The notes under the pieces are model-generated. The model had not been told where the DNA came from. It saw nothing but the letters and a program-made list of their open reading frames with translations, and ran no database searches. A DNA stretch of 64,000 nucleotides from Fluviispira vulneris (GTDB lineage: Bacteria > Bdellovibrionota_B > Oligoflexia > Silvanigrellales > Silvanigrellaceae), in assembly GCF_014281055.1 (NCBI RefSeq), contig NZ_JACRSE010000001.1, positions 124,001 through 188,000 on the forward strand. Direction: 5' to 3'. The first letter of the stretch is position 1; every line of letters begins with the position of its first letter. The translations under genes and the position numbers were made by a program. This document shows positions 26,063 through 33,524 of this stretch, piece after piece.

Positions 26063-27037
26063 GTGAATGCTGGACTTTTAGATTGTTATGACACCATAAT
26101 TATCGGCGGTGGCCCAGTTGGATTATTTGGAGCTTACTATGCTGGACTCCGTGATATGTCGGTGCGCCTTGTTGATAGAAGGCACGAGTTGGGAGGACAG
26201 CTGACTGCGATCTACCCGGAAAAATGGGTCTATGATATGACTGGTATCCCTGCAATACGTGGTAAAGAACTTTATAAAAATTTAGTTGAACAAACCGCTC
26301 CTTATAATATCCCTAGCAGTTTAAATGAAGAAGTTGTTCTTATTCGTAAAAATAGAAACAATATATTGTGTATTGAAACCCGCAAGGGAACTGTAATGCA
26401 CTCTAAAACAGCGATTCTATGCTTAGGAATGGGTGCTCATATCCCACGTCGTCTTGACATACAAAATCTACGAGAATTTGAAGGAAAAGGCATTCATTAT
26501 GGAGTGCATTCTCTCGAAACTTTTAGAAACAAACGAGTTATTGTCGTTGGCGGGGGAGACAGTGCTCTCGATCTCGCATTAACCATTGTAAATGATTGCA
26601 AAGATCTTTATGTCTTGCATAGATCAGATCGCTTTAATGCGCATGAAGAAACTACCAAGAAACTTTATGCATCCGATGCAGAAATTCGTACTTTCTCAGA
26701 ACTGTCAGCAATCGAAGGCAATGAAAATCATCTGACTGGTGCAACCATCAAAAATACAAAAACAGGTGAAACAACCACAATTGAAATTGATGAAGTGATT
26801 ATAGCTGTGGGACTTCTTTTTAATTTAGAAGTTGTACAACAGTGGGGAATAGCTATGGAAGGGAATTCCATAATAGTAGATCACAATCGGCAGACCTCTA
26901 TACCAGGAATTTATGCCGCAGGTGATATCGTAACATATCCTGGCAAAATGAAACTGATTGGTACAGGAACCGCTGAAGCCATGCAGGGAATAAATCATGC
27001 AAAAGGATATATCCAAGAAAAGTTTCCTTATTTATAA
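26063..27037 (+). CDS. Ferredoxin/flavodoxin-NADP reductase, thioredoxin-reductase-like
   Basis: 324 residues from GTG 26063 behind GGAGGAATCGTT. FAD-binding GGGPVGLFGAYYAGL (about 12-26), the conserved block GGQLTAIYPEKWVYDMTGIP, NADP-binding GGGDSALDLAL (about 159-169) and the second FAD motif IYAAGDIVTYPGKMKLIGTG are all present. The redox-active CxxC of thioredoxin reductase is absent, which matches the FNR2 (YumC-type) subfamily that reduces ferredoxin or flavodoxin with NADPH. A perfect hairpin overlaps its stop codon. It likely shares the ilvA-like transcript. Confidence 0.9.
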   Translation: MNAGLLDCYDTIIIGGGPVGLFGAYYAGLRDMSVRLVDRRHELGGQLTAIYPEKWVYDMTGIPAIRGKELYKNLVEQTAPYNIPSSLNEEVVLIRKNRNNILCIETRKGTVMHSKTAILCLGMGAHIPRRLDIQNLREFEGKGIHYGVHSLETFRNKRVIVVGGGDSALDLALTIVNDCKDLYVLHRSDRFNAHEETTKKLYASDAEIRTFSELSAIEGNENHLTGATIKNTKTGETTTIEIDEVIIAVGLLFNLEVVQQWGIAMEGNSIIVDHNRQTSIPGIYAAGDIVTYPGKMKLIGTGTAEAMQGINHAKGYIQEKFPYL

Positions 27038-27045
27038 GGAAACTT
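27020..27045 (+). terminator. Perfect 11-bp hairpin across the reductase stop codon
   Basis: AAGTTTCCTTA (27020-27030), loop TTTA, TAAGGAAACTT (27035-27045); the stop codon TAA lies in the right arm. There is no T run after it on the plus strand, while TTTTCTT follows on the minus strand. It may stabilise the 3' end or act as a weak terminator; the role is unproven. Confidence 0.4.
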
Positions 27046-27320
27046 AAGGATAAAAACATGAACGTTTAGGTGCATTGCTAGTATATTTTACCAAAATATT
27101 TATTTTGAATTTCTTAAAAGTTTAACAATTTTCTTAAAATTTCAATCTATTCATATAAAATAAAAATTTATAATGTTTCATATTGTATACATTTTTGTAA
27201 AAAAGTTTTGGTAAGCTACATAAATTGACAATAATATACTTCTTAATTTACATATTGAAATGTCTTTATAGAGAATATATAAATATTTTTCTATAAATAA
27301 TCCTATTTTTTGAGTATTAT
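27046..27320. other. AT-rich intergenic region before the kinase-like gene
   Basis: No gene, tRNA or clear terminator is visible. The region is strongly AT-rich, so promoter-like hexamers occur by chance and none is singled out. Confidence 0.5.
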
Positions 27321-29362
27321 ATGGCAATTCTTGAAATTAAAATTAAGCTTAGGAATTTAAAGAATAGACTTTTTTTTTTTTATATTTATCAATTTTTGTA
27401 TTATCCTTATTGAATTTTTTTTTCTTTATTGTTTTATCAGATTCGAATTCTCTTAAAATATTAGCAATAGTTTTGTATGATGATAAAAAGGAACAAATTC
27501 ACAATCTTTTTTTTAACGAAATTTTACAGAAATTTTACATGCTTGTAAACACGTCAGAAATTTTGAATTATCATCGATTTGATAATGAAAAAAAGCTGAA
27601 ATTAAAACAAGAATTAATATATAATTATCGACAAAATCAGAAAAATGAAATCCTTGGTTACAAAATCATAAATAATAAAAATGTAGAAATAATTTCTACT
27701 GGTAAATCTTCCGAACTAAATGTTGTGATAGATCTCTGCGATTTATATGGAAAATTGAGTCTTGAAAAAATTAATTGTCCGCTAAATATATATGTTTTTA
27801 TTAATGAAATTATTTTCTTAAATAAATTAAAAGAAATTGACTCTTCTATTAAAAAATGTTTTTCATGCGAAGCGCATGAAATGCAAAAGGGTGTGAGAAT
27901 AAATGGATTAAATCTAAATGAAAACTATGATATAAGTAAACGATATTTTCTTATAAATAATCATCTTTTAAAGATTTTATGTTTTATTGTTGCTTTAATT
28001 TTATTAATTCTAATGTTTATTCTATTGGCAATCAATGTTATTAATAAAATAATAAAATACTATGTCTTTTCTCTATGTAAAGCTTTGCAAAGAATTCAAG
28101 ATATAGTCAATAATCTGATTTTAAAACAACATGATTGGCATAATTATTATAAAAAAAATGAGTTTTTTGAAGAGCCTTTATCTGTAGAGTTTATTTCAAA
28201 CCTAGTTGATTCTTTAATATCTAAGAAGAGAGCTCAATATAAAAAATATTGTAATTTAGAGATAGAATTAAAGCTTGGTCTAAAATCATATGGAATATTT
28301 TCTAAAATTCAACCCCGAGAATTTGATCTCATTTTCTCAAACTTGATCGATAACGCTGTCAACTCTTTAAATGGCCATGGTAAAATATTTTTAATACTCA
28401 ATGCAAAAAAAAATAAAAGTGTTATATCTATTAATTATAATGGCAGAAAAATTCCTAAAAAAATTATAGAAAAAATAAAAGACAGTAAAGCAATTTATAG
28501 AAATGAAAGTTCTCTAGTTAAGAATTTTCTGCATGCTAAGAAGCACTTAGAGCTATGGGGAGGAAATTTAGAGGTCTTTTCTGAATCAACAAAAGGTAAC
28601 GAAGCAATCTTATCTTTCCCGAAAGCTATTGAACCTCCATGGTTTGTAGTTAAGTTAAAGCTTTTCATGAATTCCACTGTTATTATAATCGATGAAGATG
28701 ACGTAATCCATAATATTTGGAATGATCGCTTACAAGATTATTTAAAGCCAAACTATAATATTAAAATTTTGCATTTTTCAAATCCACTTAGAGTCCTTGA
28801 ATGGTTTAAAAATGAAACAGATTTAGATACAGAAAATTTGTTATTTCTTTGTGATTATGAATTTGCTGATTTCAATATGAATGGTTTAGATGTAATTTTA
28901 AATCTGAAACTGAAAAAAAACTCTTTTCTCGTAACAAATCGTTATGAAGATATAGAATTGCTTGATAAATGCCAAAGTTTATTTATAAGAATTATTCCTA
29001 AAAATTTTGTTTATTACGTTCCATTAGAGATTTTACCTCCAAAAGAAAAGCCGTTTGCAATTCTTATAGATGATGAATTATTTATTCATTCTCTTTGGAA
29101 GGCAAGCGCAAATGATAAAGATATAAGATATTATTATTGCGTCGATTTATTTATGTATGATGCTGATAATTTTGATAAAAATACACCTATATATATTGAT
29201 TCTCAATTAAGAAATGGCTTAAGAGGCGAGGAAATTTCGAAAGAGATATATGAGATGGGTTTTAAAGAAATTTATTTATCAACATCCTACAATTCTTCTT
29301 TTTTTCCACCAATGAGTTGGATTAAGGGAATAAGAGGCAAAGAACCTCCATGGATTGACTGA
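27321..29362 (+). pseudogene. Frame-disrupted hybrid sensor-kinase-like gene with T12 tract
   Basis: The long open frame begins only at TTG 27410, with no ribosome site, in the middle of a hydrophobic segment. An ATG at 27321 (GAG 6 nt upstream) opens another frame encoding a basic start MAILEIKIKLRNLKNRL. A run of 12 T (27370-27381) separates the two. Adding one T, or removing two, fuses them into one protein with a normal first membrane helix. The rest has a sensor region, a second helix (about 28 kb), a second-DHp-helix-like segment LQRIQDIVNNLIL, an HATPase with N box NLIDNA, and two receiver-like domains starting IIIDEDDVIHNIW and ILIDDELFIHSLW. The phosphoacceptor-His helix and the DxGxG box are missing. 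It could be a phase-variable gene, a decaying pseudokinase, or carry an assembly error in the homopolymer. Confidence 0.65.
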
Positions 29363-29446
29363 TTTGCATAATTAATAAATAAAAATAATAATATTATGTA
29401 TTATATGAACAATTAAAAACTATATTATTTTTTATAAGTTTTAAAC

Positions 29447-29617
29447 TTAAAAACAGGAAACTGGATTTAAATAACAAGGTGTGCTTGGAGGTGGTTGAGA
29501 ATTTTGGTTTGCTAGAGAGTGCTTCTTATCTCTAGTGTTTGTATGAGAATTATTACTTAAAATATTTAAATTAATTGTTGCAATACAGATTAAAAAAATT
29601 GTTTTATATAATTTCAT
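29447..29617 (-). CDS. Small exported peptide (56 residues)
   Basis: An open frame of 56 codons from ATG 29617 with GAGGT 5-6 nt upstream. The N-terminus MKLYKTIFLICIATINLNIL is a plausible signal sequence. The mature part is polar, with QNSQPPPSTP and two cysteines near the end (CYLNPVSCF), which could form a disulfide. No family is recognised. It is encoded between the kinase-like gene and the exported protein with the Fur-box promoter, on the opposite strand to both. Confidence 0.5.
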   Translation of the reverse strand: MKLYKTIFLICIATINLNILSNNSHTNTRDKKHSLANQNSQPPPSTPCYLNPVSCF

Positions 29618-29743
29618 TTTTACCTCATTTTTTTAAAAATTAATCCATTAAGTATAACAGAACGTTAATGTAGTAAAAAATAAATGTCAATAAAATAACT
29701 AAATTGCTGGAAGATTAATTTAATTTTTTTTTCTTTTTTAGTC

Positions 29744-29773
29744 TTGACAGACGCTTTTAATGATATTAATAAT
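29744..29773 (+). promoter_or_regulatory. Promoter of the small exported protein
   Basis: TTGACA (29744-29749), 18-nt spacer and AATAAT (29768-29773), a near-consensus sigma70 promoter. It lies 40 bp before the GTG start and is overlapped by the Fur-box-like sequence. Confidence 0.55.
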
Positions 29774-29780
29774 CATTCTC
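29762..29780 (+). promoter_or_regulatory. fur box: Fur-box-like operator
   Basis: GATATTAATAATCATTCTC matches 16 of 19 positions of the classic Fur consensus GATAATGATAATCATTATC. It covers the -10 element of the promoter at 29744-29773, which is the position expected for Fur repression under iron sufficiency. The match is by eye; no background model was computed. Confidence 0.55.
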
Positions 29781-29812
29781 AATAAGTTTTTTGTCATATA
29801 TAGGAGTTTATA

Positions 29813-30274
29813 GTGAAAACAAAATTAATGATTTTAGGCTCTGCAATCTTCTCTTTAAATGCCTTCGCACAAAATCCTCAGTGCAATCCTAAAGTGCATG
29901 TGTGGTACACACTGCAAAATGATTCACAAACAGAATGGCTCGTTCAAATCTCTCGCCTTTACGAAAATAATATTTCATTTGTGGACTCAAGTTGTGCACC
30001 AATCGATAATATCAATCAAAAAATTTCTCTCCAGCCCCATGAAGTTAAAAAAGTTGGAATGGTCGTGAATGTTTCTAAAGGATTTAATTCTACATATTCC
30101 TTTATGGGTGTTAGAAATGATGCGCAGCCTAATCCAATGCTCAGTAAAGGAAGAGTTTCTTGCATTTTTATAGTGGCACCTTATGGTCCTGGGCAAATGG
30201 ATCGTTACGATATTCGCTCAAATAATGCGGATTGCTATTCTACAAATTATGGTATGAATTTATATTTTAAATAA
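29813..30274 (+). CDS. Small secreted protein, likely iron-regulated
   Basis: 153 residues from GTG 29813 with AGGAG 7 nt upstream. The signal peptide MKTKLMILGSAIFSLNAFAQ cleaves after AFA. The mature protein has four cysteines (CNPKVHVWYT, SSCAPIDN, VSCIFIV and NADCYST), probably two disulfides, and a beta-rich pattern ending GMNLYFK. No known family is recognised. A Fur-box-like operator overlaps its promoter, so expression in iron limitation is expected. It could be a periplasmic or secreted factor. Confidence 0.65.
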   Translation: MKTKLMILGSAIFSLNAFAQNPQCNPKVHVWYTLQNDSQTEWLVQISRLYENNISFVDSSCAPIDNINQKISLQPHEVKKVGMVVNVSKGFNSTYSFMGVRNDAQPNPMLSKGRVSCIFIVAPYGPGQMDRYDIRSNNADCYSTNYGMNLYFK

Positions 30275-30598
30275 TGGTGGCGGATAAATCATCAGTTTGT
30301 TTTGTATTAATTTCATCTGGTATAAGTAAGCTAAGGGTTTCTCAGGGCAGAGTTGCTGTCCGCAAATACCCTTCGAAGACCTTAACTTACTCCCCCTCTA
30401 AATTTAATCATCGCTTTGAAGATTTAAGCGACAAACTCACGAAATATATGGTCACTGCTGATTTATGCTAAATAACTTTAACTTATGCGATGTAGCAAAG
30501 AATTATGAGAAGAGCCAGAGCGAAACTTTAAAAGTGAAAGCAAATAAAAGAGTTTAAATAATAATCAAAAAACTTGTATATTTAAAATCACACAAAAA
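30275..30598. other. 324-bp intergenic region with a structured element
   Basis: Lies between the plus-strand secreted-protein gene and the end of the minus-strand binding-protein gene. A 65-codon frame overlapping it is not supported by composition or a ribosome site. Its main content is the paired-arm element at 30325-30391. Confidence 0.5.
30325..30391 (+). ncRNA. Candidate structured RNA element (nested helices)
   Basis: The outer arms AGTAAGCTAAGG (30325-30336) and CCTTAACTTACT (30380-30391) pair at 11 of 12 positions. Inside, AAGGGT (30333-30338) pairs perfectly with ACCCTT (30368-30373), and GGGCAG (30345-30350) with CTGTCC (30356-30361, one G-U). The second helix competes with the inner end of the first, which allows two alternative folds. 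It has no known riboswitch match that I can confirm, and strand is uncertain since inverted repeats fold on either. It may be a 3' UTR element, small RNA or coincidental. Confidence 0.35.
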
Positions 30599-31552
30599 TT
30601 AAATTAGAGAAATACTATCTTTTAAAGATTCGGGAATCTCGATGGCAAACTTTTTTAATTCCTTTTCGCTAATTAAAATACTGCTTGATGGGGCAACAAC
30701 AGGTAAGTCCATTGGTTTAATTCCATCGACAAGCATTTTTTTCATGAGTTGTGCAGCTTGTACTCCGGATTGAAAATAATCAACTCCAAATTGCATGAGG
30801 GGCCCTTCTTTTTCTGCAGTGCCAGTAGCAATTATGGGTACGTGCGCTTTATCTGCAATTTGTCGAACGATAGGAAATGCGGAAGCGATGGTATTGTCTG
30901 TAGGGATTAGAATAGCTTGTGAATTAATTGCGGCATGTTGAGCTGCGGCAGCAACATCTGCTTGGCTATTTGCTCCATTGTCTTGGTAAGCGATGCCAAA
31001 TTTATCTAAGGCAATTTTCATTTGTTTAACGATAATAACGGAATTGGGTTCACCAGGATTGTATAATAAAGCAACTTTTGTTACTTTAGGTAACAGAGCT
31101 CGCATAATTGTGATCTGCTTTTCTATATCTGCCATGTCCGTAGCACCCGTGATATTCGAATCATTTTCTCTTAGATGCAGACCTTCTGGATCAGTTACTG
31201 CAGCAAATGCAATGGGTCTATTTTTGATTTCAGATTTTAATGCTTGGACTGCGGGAGTAGCTATAGCATAAAAACCAGAAATACTTTTATTTGCTTTAAA
31301 GCTTGAAGCTATCGCTTGAGCTTGCATCATAGAGCCTTGGGCATTTTGTTCAATTATTGTTAGATTATCGCCAAGTTCTTTTTTAATTTCAGACATAAAG
31401 CCACGCATGGTATCATCTAAGGCAGGAAATGAAGCTGTTTGCAGAACACCTATTGTGTAATGGCCAGCGGAGGTATTATTTCTCTTTATAAATAGAACTG
31501 TGCCTAAAATTACAACTAAGCCTAATATAAGTGCAAGGATTTTTTTATTCAT
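30599..31552 (-). CDS. ABC transporter substrate-binding protein 1 (ABC_sub_bind, aromatic-amino-acid type)
   Basis: 317 residues from ATG 31552 with GGAG 9 nt upstream. A signal-anchor or signal peptide (KKILALILGLVVILGTVLF) leads a periplasmic-binding fold with YTIGVLQTASFPALDD, GSMMQAQAIASSFKA, FAAVTDP and QNGANSQAD-like blocks. Family members (TrpX-type) bind tryptophan, tyrosine or phenylalanine. It is a close paralogue of the 33525-34478 protein, with nearly identical motifs along its length. It has its own promoter and leader peptide (31617-31730) and lies downstream of the permease/ATPase pair. Confidence 0.9.
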   Translation of the reverse strand: MNKKILALILGLVVILGTVLFIKRNNTSAGHYTIGVLQTASFPALDDTMRGFMSEIKKELGDNLTIIEQNAQGSMMQAQAIASSFKANKSISGFYAIATPAVQALKSEIKNRPIAFAAVTDPEGLHLRENDSNITGATDMADIEKQITIMRALLPKVTKVALLYNPGEPNSVIIVKQMKIALDKFGIAYQDNGANSQADVAAAAQHAAINSQAILIPTDNTIASAFPIVRQIADKAHVPIIATGTAEKEGPLMQFGVDYFQSGVQAAQLMKKMLVDGIKPMDLPVVAPSSSILISEKELKKFAIEIPESLKDSISLI

Positions 31553-31616
31553 GTGAGTTAACTCCACAAAAGTAGTTTAATACTAAAATATTTAATTTTT
31601 AAATTATAGGAATTTA

Positions 31617-31730
31617 TTAAAAAAAGAAATAGTAACGGTAGGCTAAATATGAAGATTTACGTGCGGATGAGAATGGTAAAGAAAACTGAAAATTACGCTC
31701 TGTTTCTATAAACCCTATATTCGTATGCAT
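31617..31730 (-). CDS. Leader peptide 1 upstream of binding-protein gene 1 (37 residues, aromatic C-terminus)
   Basis: ATG 31730 to TAA at 31617-31619, with GGAG 7 nt upstream. The peptide starts MHTNIGFIETER and ends LAYRYYFFF directly before the stop, a run rich in Tyr and Phe codons (TAC CGT TAC TAT TTC TTT TTT). It sits 64 nt before the binding-protein start, behind a promoter at 31766-31795. It aligns without gaps with leader peptide 2 (34557-34670): same length, RBS, start and stop position. The arrangement resembles attenuator leaders such as pheL, but no terminator hairpin follows. Confidence 0.6.
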   Translation of the reverse strand: MHTNIGFIETERNFQFSLPFSSARKSSYLAYRYYFFF

Positions 31731-31765
31731 TGCTCTGCTCCGTGTCGTTTGCTTAAATCATTCAT

Positions 31766-31795
31766 ATTGTACGATAAAGCCTAATGTTTAGTTAA
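31766..31795 (-). promoter_or_regulatory. Promoter of leader peptide 1
   Basis: On the minus strand: -35 TTAACT (31790-31795), 18-nt spacer, -10 TACAAT (31766-31771). The matching position upstream of leader 2 also carries a promoter. A conserved element, CGCACTATGACAG (31804-31816), and a TTGGCAAGT block (31844-31852) lie further upstream in both copies. Confidence 0.45.
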
Positions 31796-31900
31796 CTCTT
31801 CTTCGCACTATGACAGTAAGCATGATAACTTTTTTTCCATATATTGGCAAGTCAAAGTCGCTATTTGCTAACAAAAATAAATGGAATATCATGTTTTTTT

Positions 31901-31939
31901 GGTAGTTGTTGTCTTCTTTGTTGAGTCTCTACAACTACC
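31901..31939 (-). other. Inverted repeat after the ABC ATPase gene
   Basis: GGTAGTTGT (31901-31909) and ACAACTACC (31931-31939) form a 9-bp stem with a 21-nt loop, 14 bp past the ATPase stop codon on the minus strand. An A run, not a T run, follows on that strand, so it is not a classical terminator. It may protect the mRNA 3' end. Confidence 0.35.
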
Positions 31940-31953
31940 CTTCCACTAATGAT

Positions 31954-32634
31954 TTATGAGCCTGTGCTTAGCTGGCCTTTTTGCAATACCCAAGTGCGAT
32001 TAGCAAGGAATTTTGCTTGCTGTTCTGCATGGGTGATCATCATTGTTGCCATATTACGGTTCTTTGTGAAATTGTGCACAAATTGTAATAGATTTTCGGT
32101 AGAAACAGGATCCAAAGCAGCTGTTGGCTCATCCAATAAAAGGATGTCAGGTTCACATAGCGTTGCCATGATTATTGTAATGATCTGTCTTTGTCCCCCA
32201 GAAAGAATTCCAATTGGGGTATTTAATAATTCTTCAAGTCTTAAACCTAATGGTTTTAATGTTTCTTCCACTATCTGTTCGGGAAAATTTTTAATTGCAC
32301 TTTTAAAACCTGCTTTTTTGCTTTTTAGTGTGGACATTGCAAGGTTTTCGGCTACGGTCATTGTCGAAACAGAACCCATGTGGGTATTTTGAAATACACG
32401 GCTGATAAAGCGAGCTCTTTTTGCTTCAGAAAGAGCTGAAATATCTTCATTATTGCGTAGAATTCTCCCACTGGTTGGAGAAAGTCTACCAGAAACAATA
32501 TCTAGTAAAGTGCTTTTTCCTGCACCATTGTGGCCGAGAATAAGAATAAAGTCTTTGGCATTAATAGAGCAGTTGATATCTTGTAAAGCTTTAAATTCTC
32601 CAAACTCAACATTAACATTTTCTAATTTAATCAT
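31954..32634 (-). CDS. ABC transporter ATP-binding protein (ABC_sub_bind system)
   Basis: 226 residues. Walker A is GHNGAGKST (about 34-42), signature LSGGQRQIITIIMATL and Walker B ILLLDEPTAALDP, with the switch His in MITHAEQQAKF. It belongs to the ATPases that serve the TrpYZ-type permease class. The stop and start overlap the permease gene (4 bp), so the pair is translationally coupled. It would energise the permease for both binding proteins. Confidence 0.93.
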   Translation of the reverse strand: MIKLENVNVEFGEFKALQDINCSINAKDFILILGHNGAGKSTLLDIVSGRLSPTSGRILRNNEDISALSEAKRARFISRVFQNTHMGSVSTMTVAENLAMSTLKSKKAGFKSAIKNFPEQIVEETLKPLGLRLEELLNTPIGILSGGQRQIITIIMATLCEPDILLLDEPTAALDPVSTENLLQFVHNFTKNRNMATMMITHAEQQAKFLANRTWVLQKGQLSTGS

Positions 32635-33497
32635 ACTGCAACAGTTCCTTTAGATTTTTTACTTTCTAATTTTTTGACAACTAGAATAACTACTATAAGG
32701 AGTCCTGTTATCAATTTTTGCCACGAAGGTTCGACCTGAAACTCTATTGTAATTGCAATAATCAATTGATACACAATGGAGCCCAAAATCGCCATAATAA
32801 ACATATTTAATGCTAATAGCTCTGCAATCATGCAACCTGCAAGTGCTGCAATTAATATTCCAACGTTACCAAATGCTGAAAAAAACCCGCTGTATTGGAC
32901 AAAAATTCCGCCAGCTAGAGCGCTTAAGGTATTTGCAAGAATTAAAGAAAGTGTGATATATAATGGCACGCTTTTGCCAAGAGAAGTTACAAATTGTTCA
33001 TTAATTCCTGTTGATCTTAAAATAAATCCATTTTCAGTTTTCATATACCAAATAAAGATAAATGCAACGGAAAATGCCATAGCAGCAAGCAGAATTAATG
33101 TGCCAAATGGTATAGAATGAATTTTAGAAAATATTGTTGGAGCATTGCCAAGGGCAACATTTGCTCCACCAATATTAATACTAATAGAAAAAAGCATTGT
33201 TGTTACAACAATACCAGATATTAATTTATTTAACCCAAGTTTTGTATGCAGCAATCCAGTAACACTGCCAGAAATACCTCCTGCGAGGCAGCCAAATAGC
33301 AAAGCAAGCCAAGGATCAGTCTTGTGTAAAAGAGACCAAGCAACAACGGCTCCACCTAAACCAAAAGTGCCTTCAATACTGAAGTCATCAAATTTCATAA
33401 CTCGAGATGCGAGATAAATGGCCATGACGATAAAAGCACCAATAAAACCACGTTCAAAAATACCAATAACAACAGGCAAAAACGACATCATGCTCAT
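32631..33497 (-). CDS. ABC transporter permease (TrpY-like, ABC_sub_bind system)
   Basis: 288 residues with about eight or nine hydrophobic helices. Family motifs include FDDFSIEGTFGLGGAVVAW, LLHTKLGLNKLISGIVV and GGIFVQYSGFFSAFGNVG. This architecture matches permeases of branched-chain-permease-like systems that carry aromatic amino acids in Firmicutes (TrpY). The start (ATG 33497) follows AGGATAA; an ATG two codons later is also possible. It lies 27 bp after binding-protein gene 2. Confidence 0.88.
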   Translation of the reverse strand: MSMMSFLPVVIGIFERGFIGAFIVMAIYLASRVMKFDDFSIEGTFGLGGAVVAWSLLHKTDPWLALLFGCLAGGISGSVTGLLHTKLGLNKLISGIVVTTMLFSISINIGGANVALGNAPTIFSKIHSIPFGTLILLAAMAFSVAFIFIWYMKTENGFILRSTGINEQFVTSLGKSVPLYITLSLILANTLSALAGGIFVQYSGFFSAFGNVGILIAALAGCMIAELLALNMFIMAILGSIVYQLIIAITIEFQVEPSWQKLITGLLIVVILVVKKLESKKSKGTVAV

Positions 33498-33524
33498 TTA
33501 TCCTAACTAAACAGAAAAATCAGA

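Noticed and set aside
30325-30391. Resemblance to TPP or c-di-GMP riboswitch motifs (CTGAGA/ACCC on the minus strand, GCAAAT on the plus strand)
   Set aside because: Only short pieces match, the order and spacing do not follow either consensus, and no target gene lies directly downstream in the right direction.
30274-30471. 65-codon frame starting at the stop of the Fur-regulated gene
   Set aside because: No ribosome site, no recognisable domain, and it covers the paired-arm RNA element; more likely chance.
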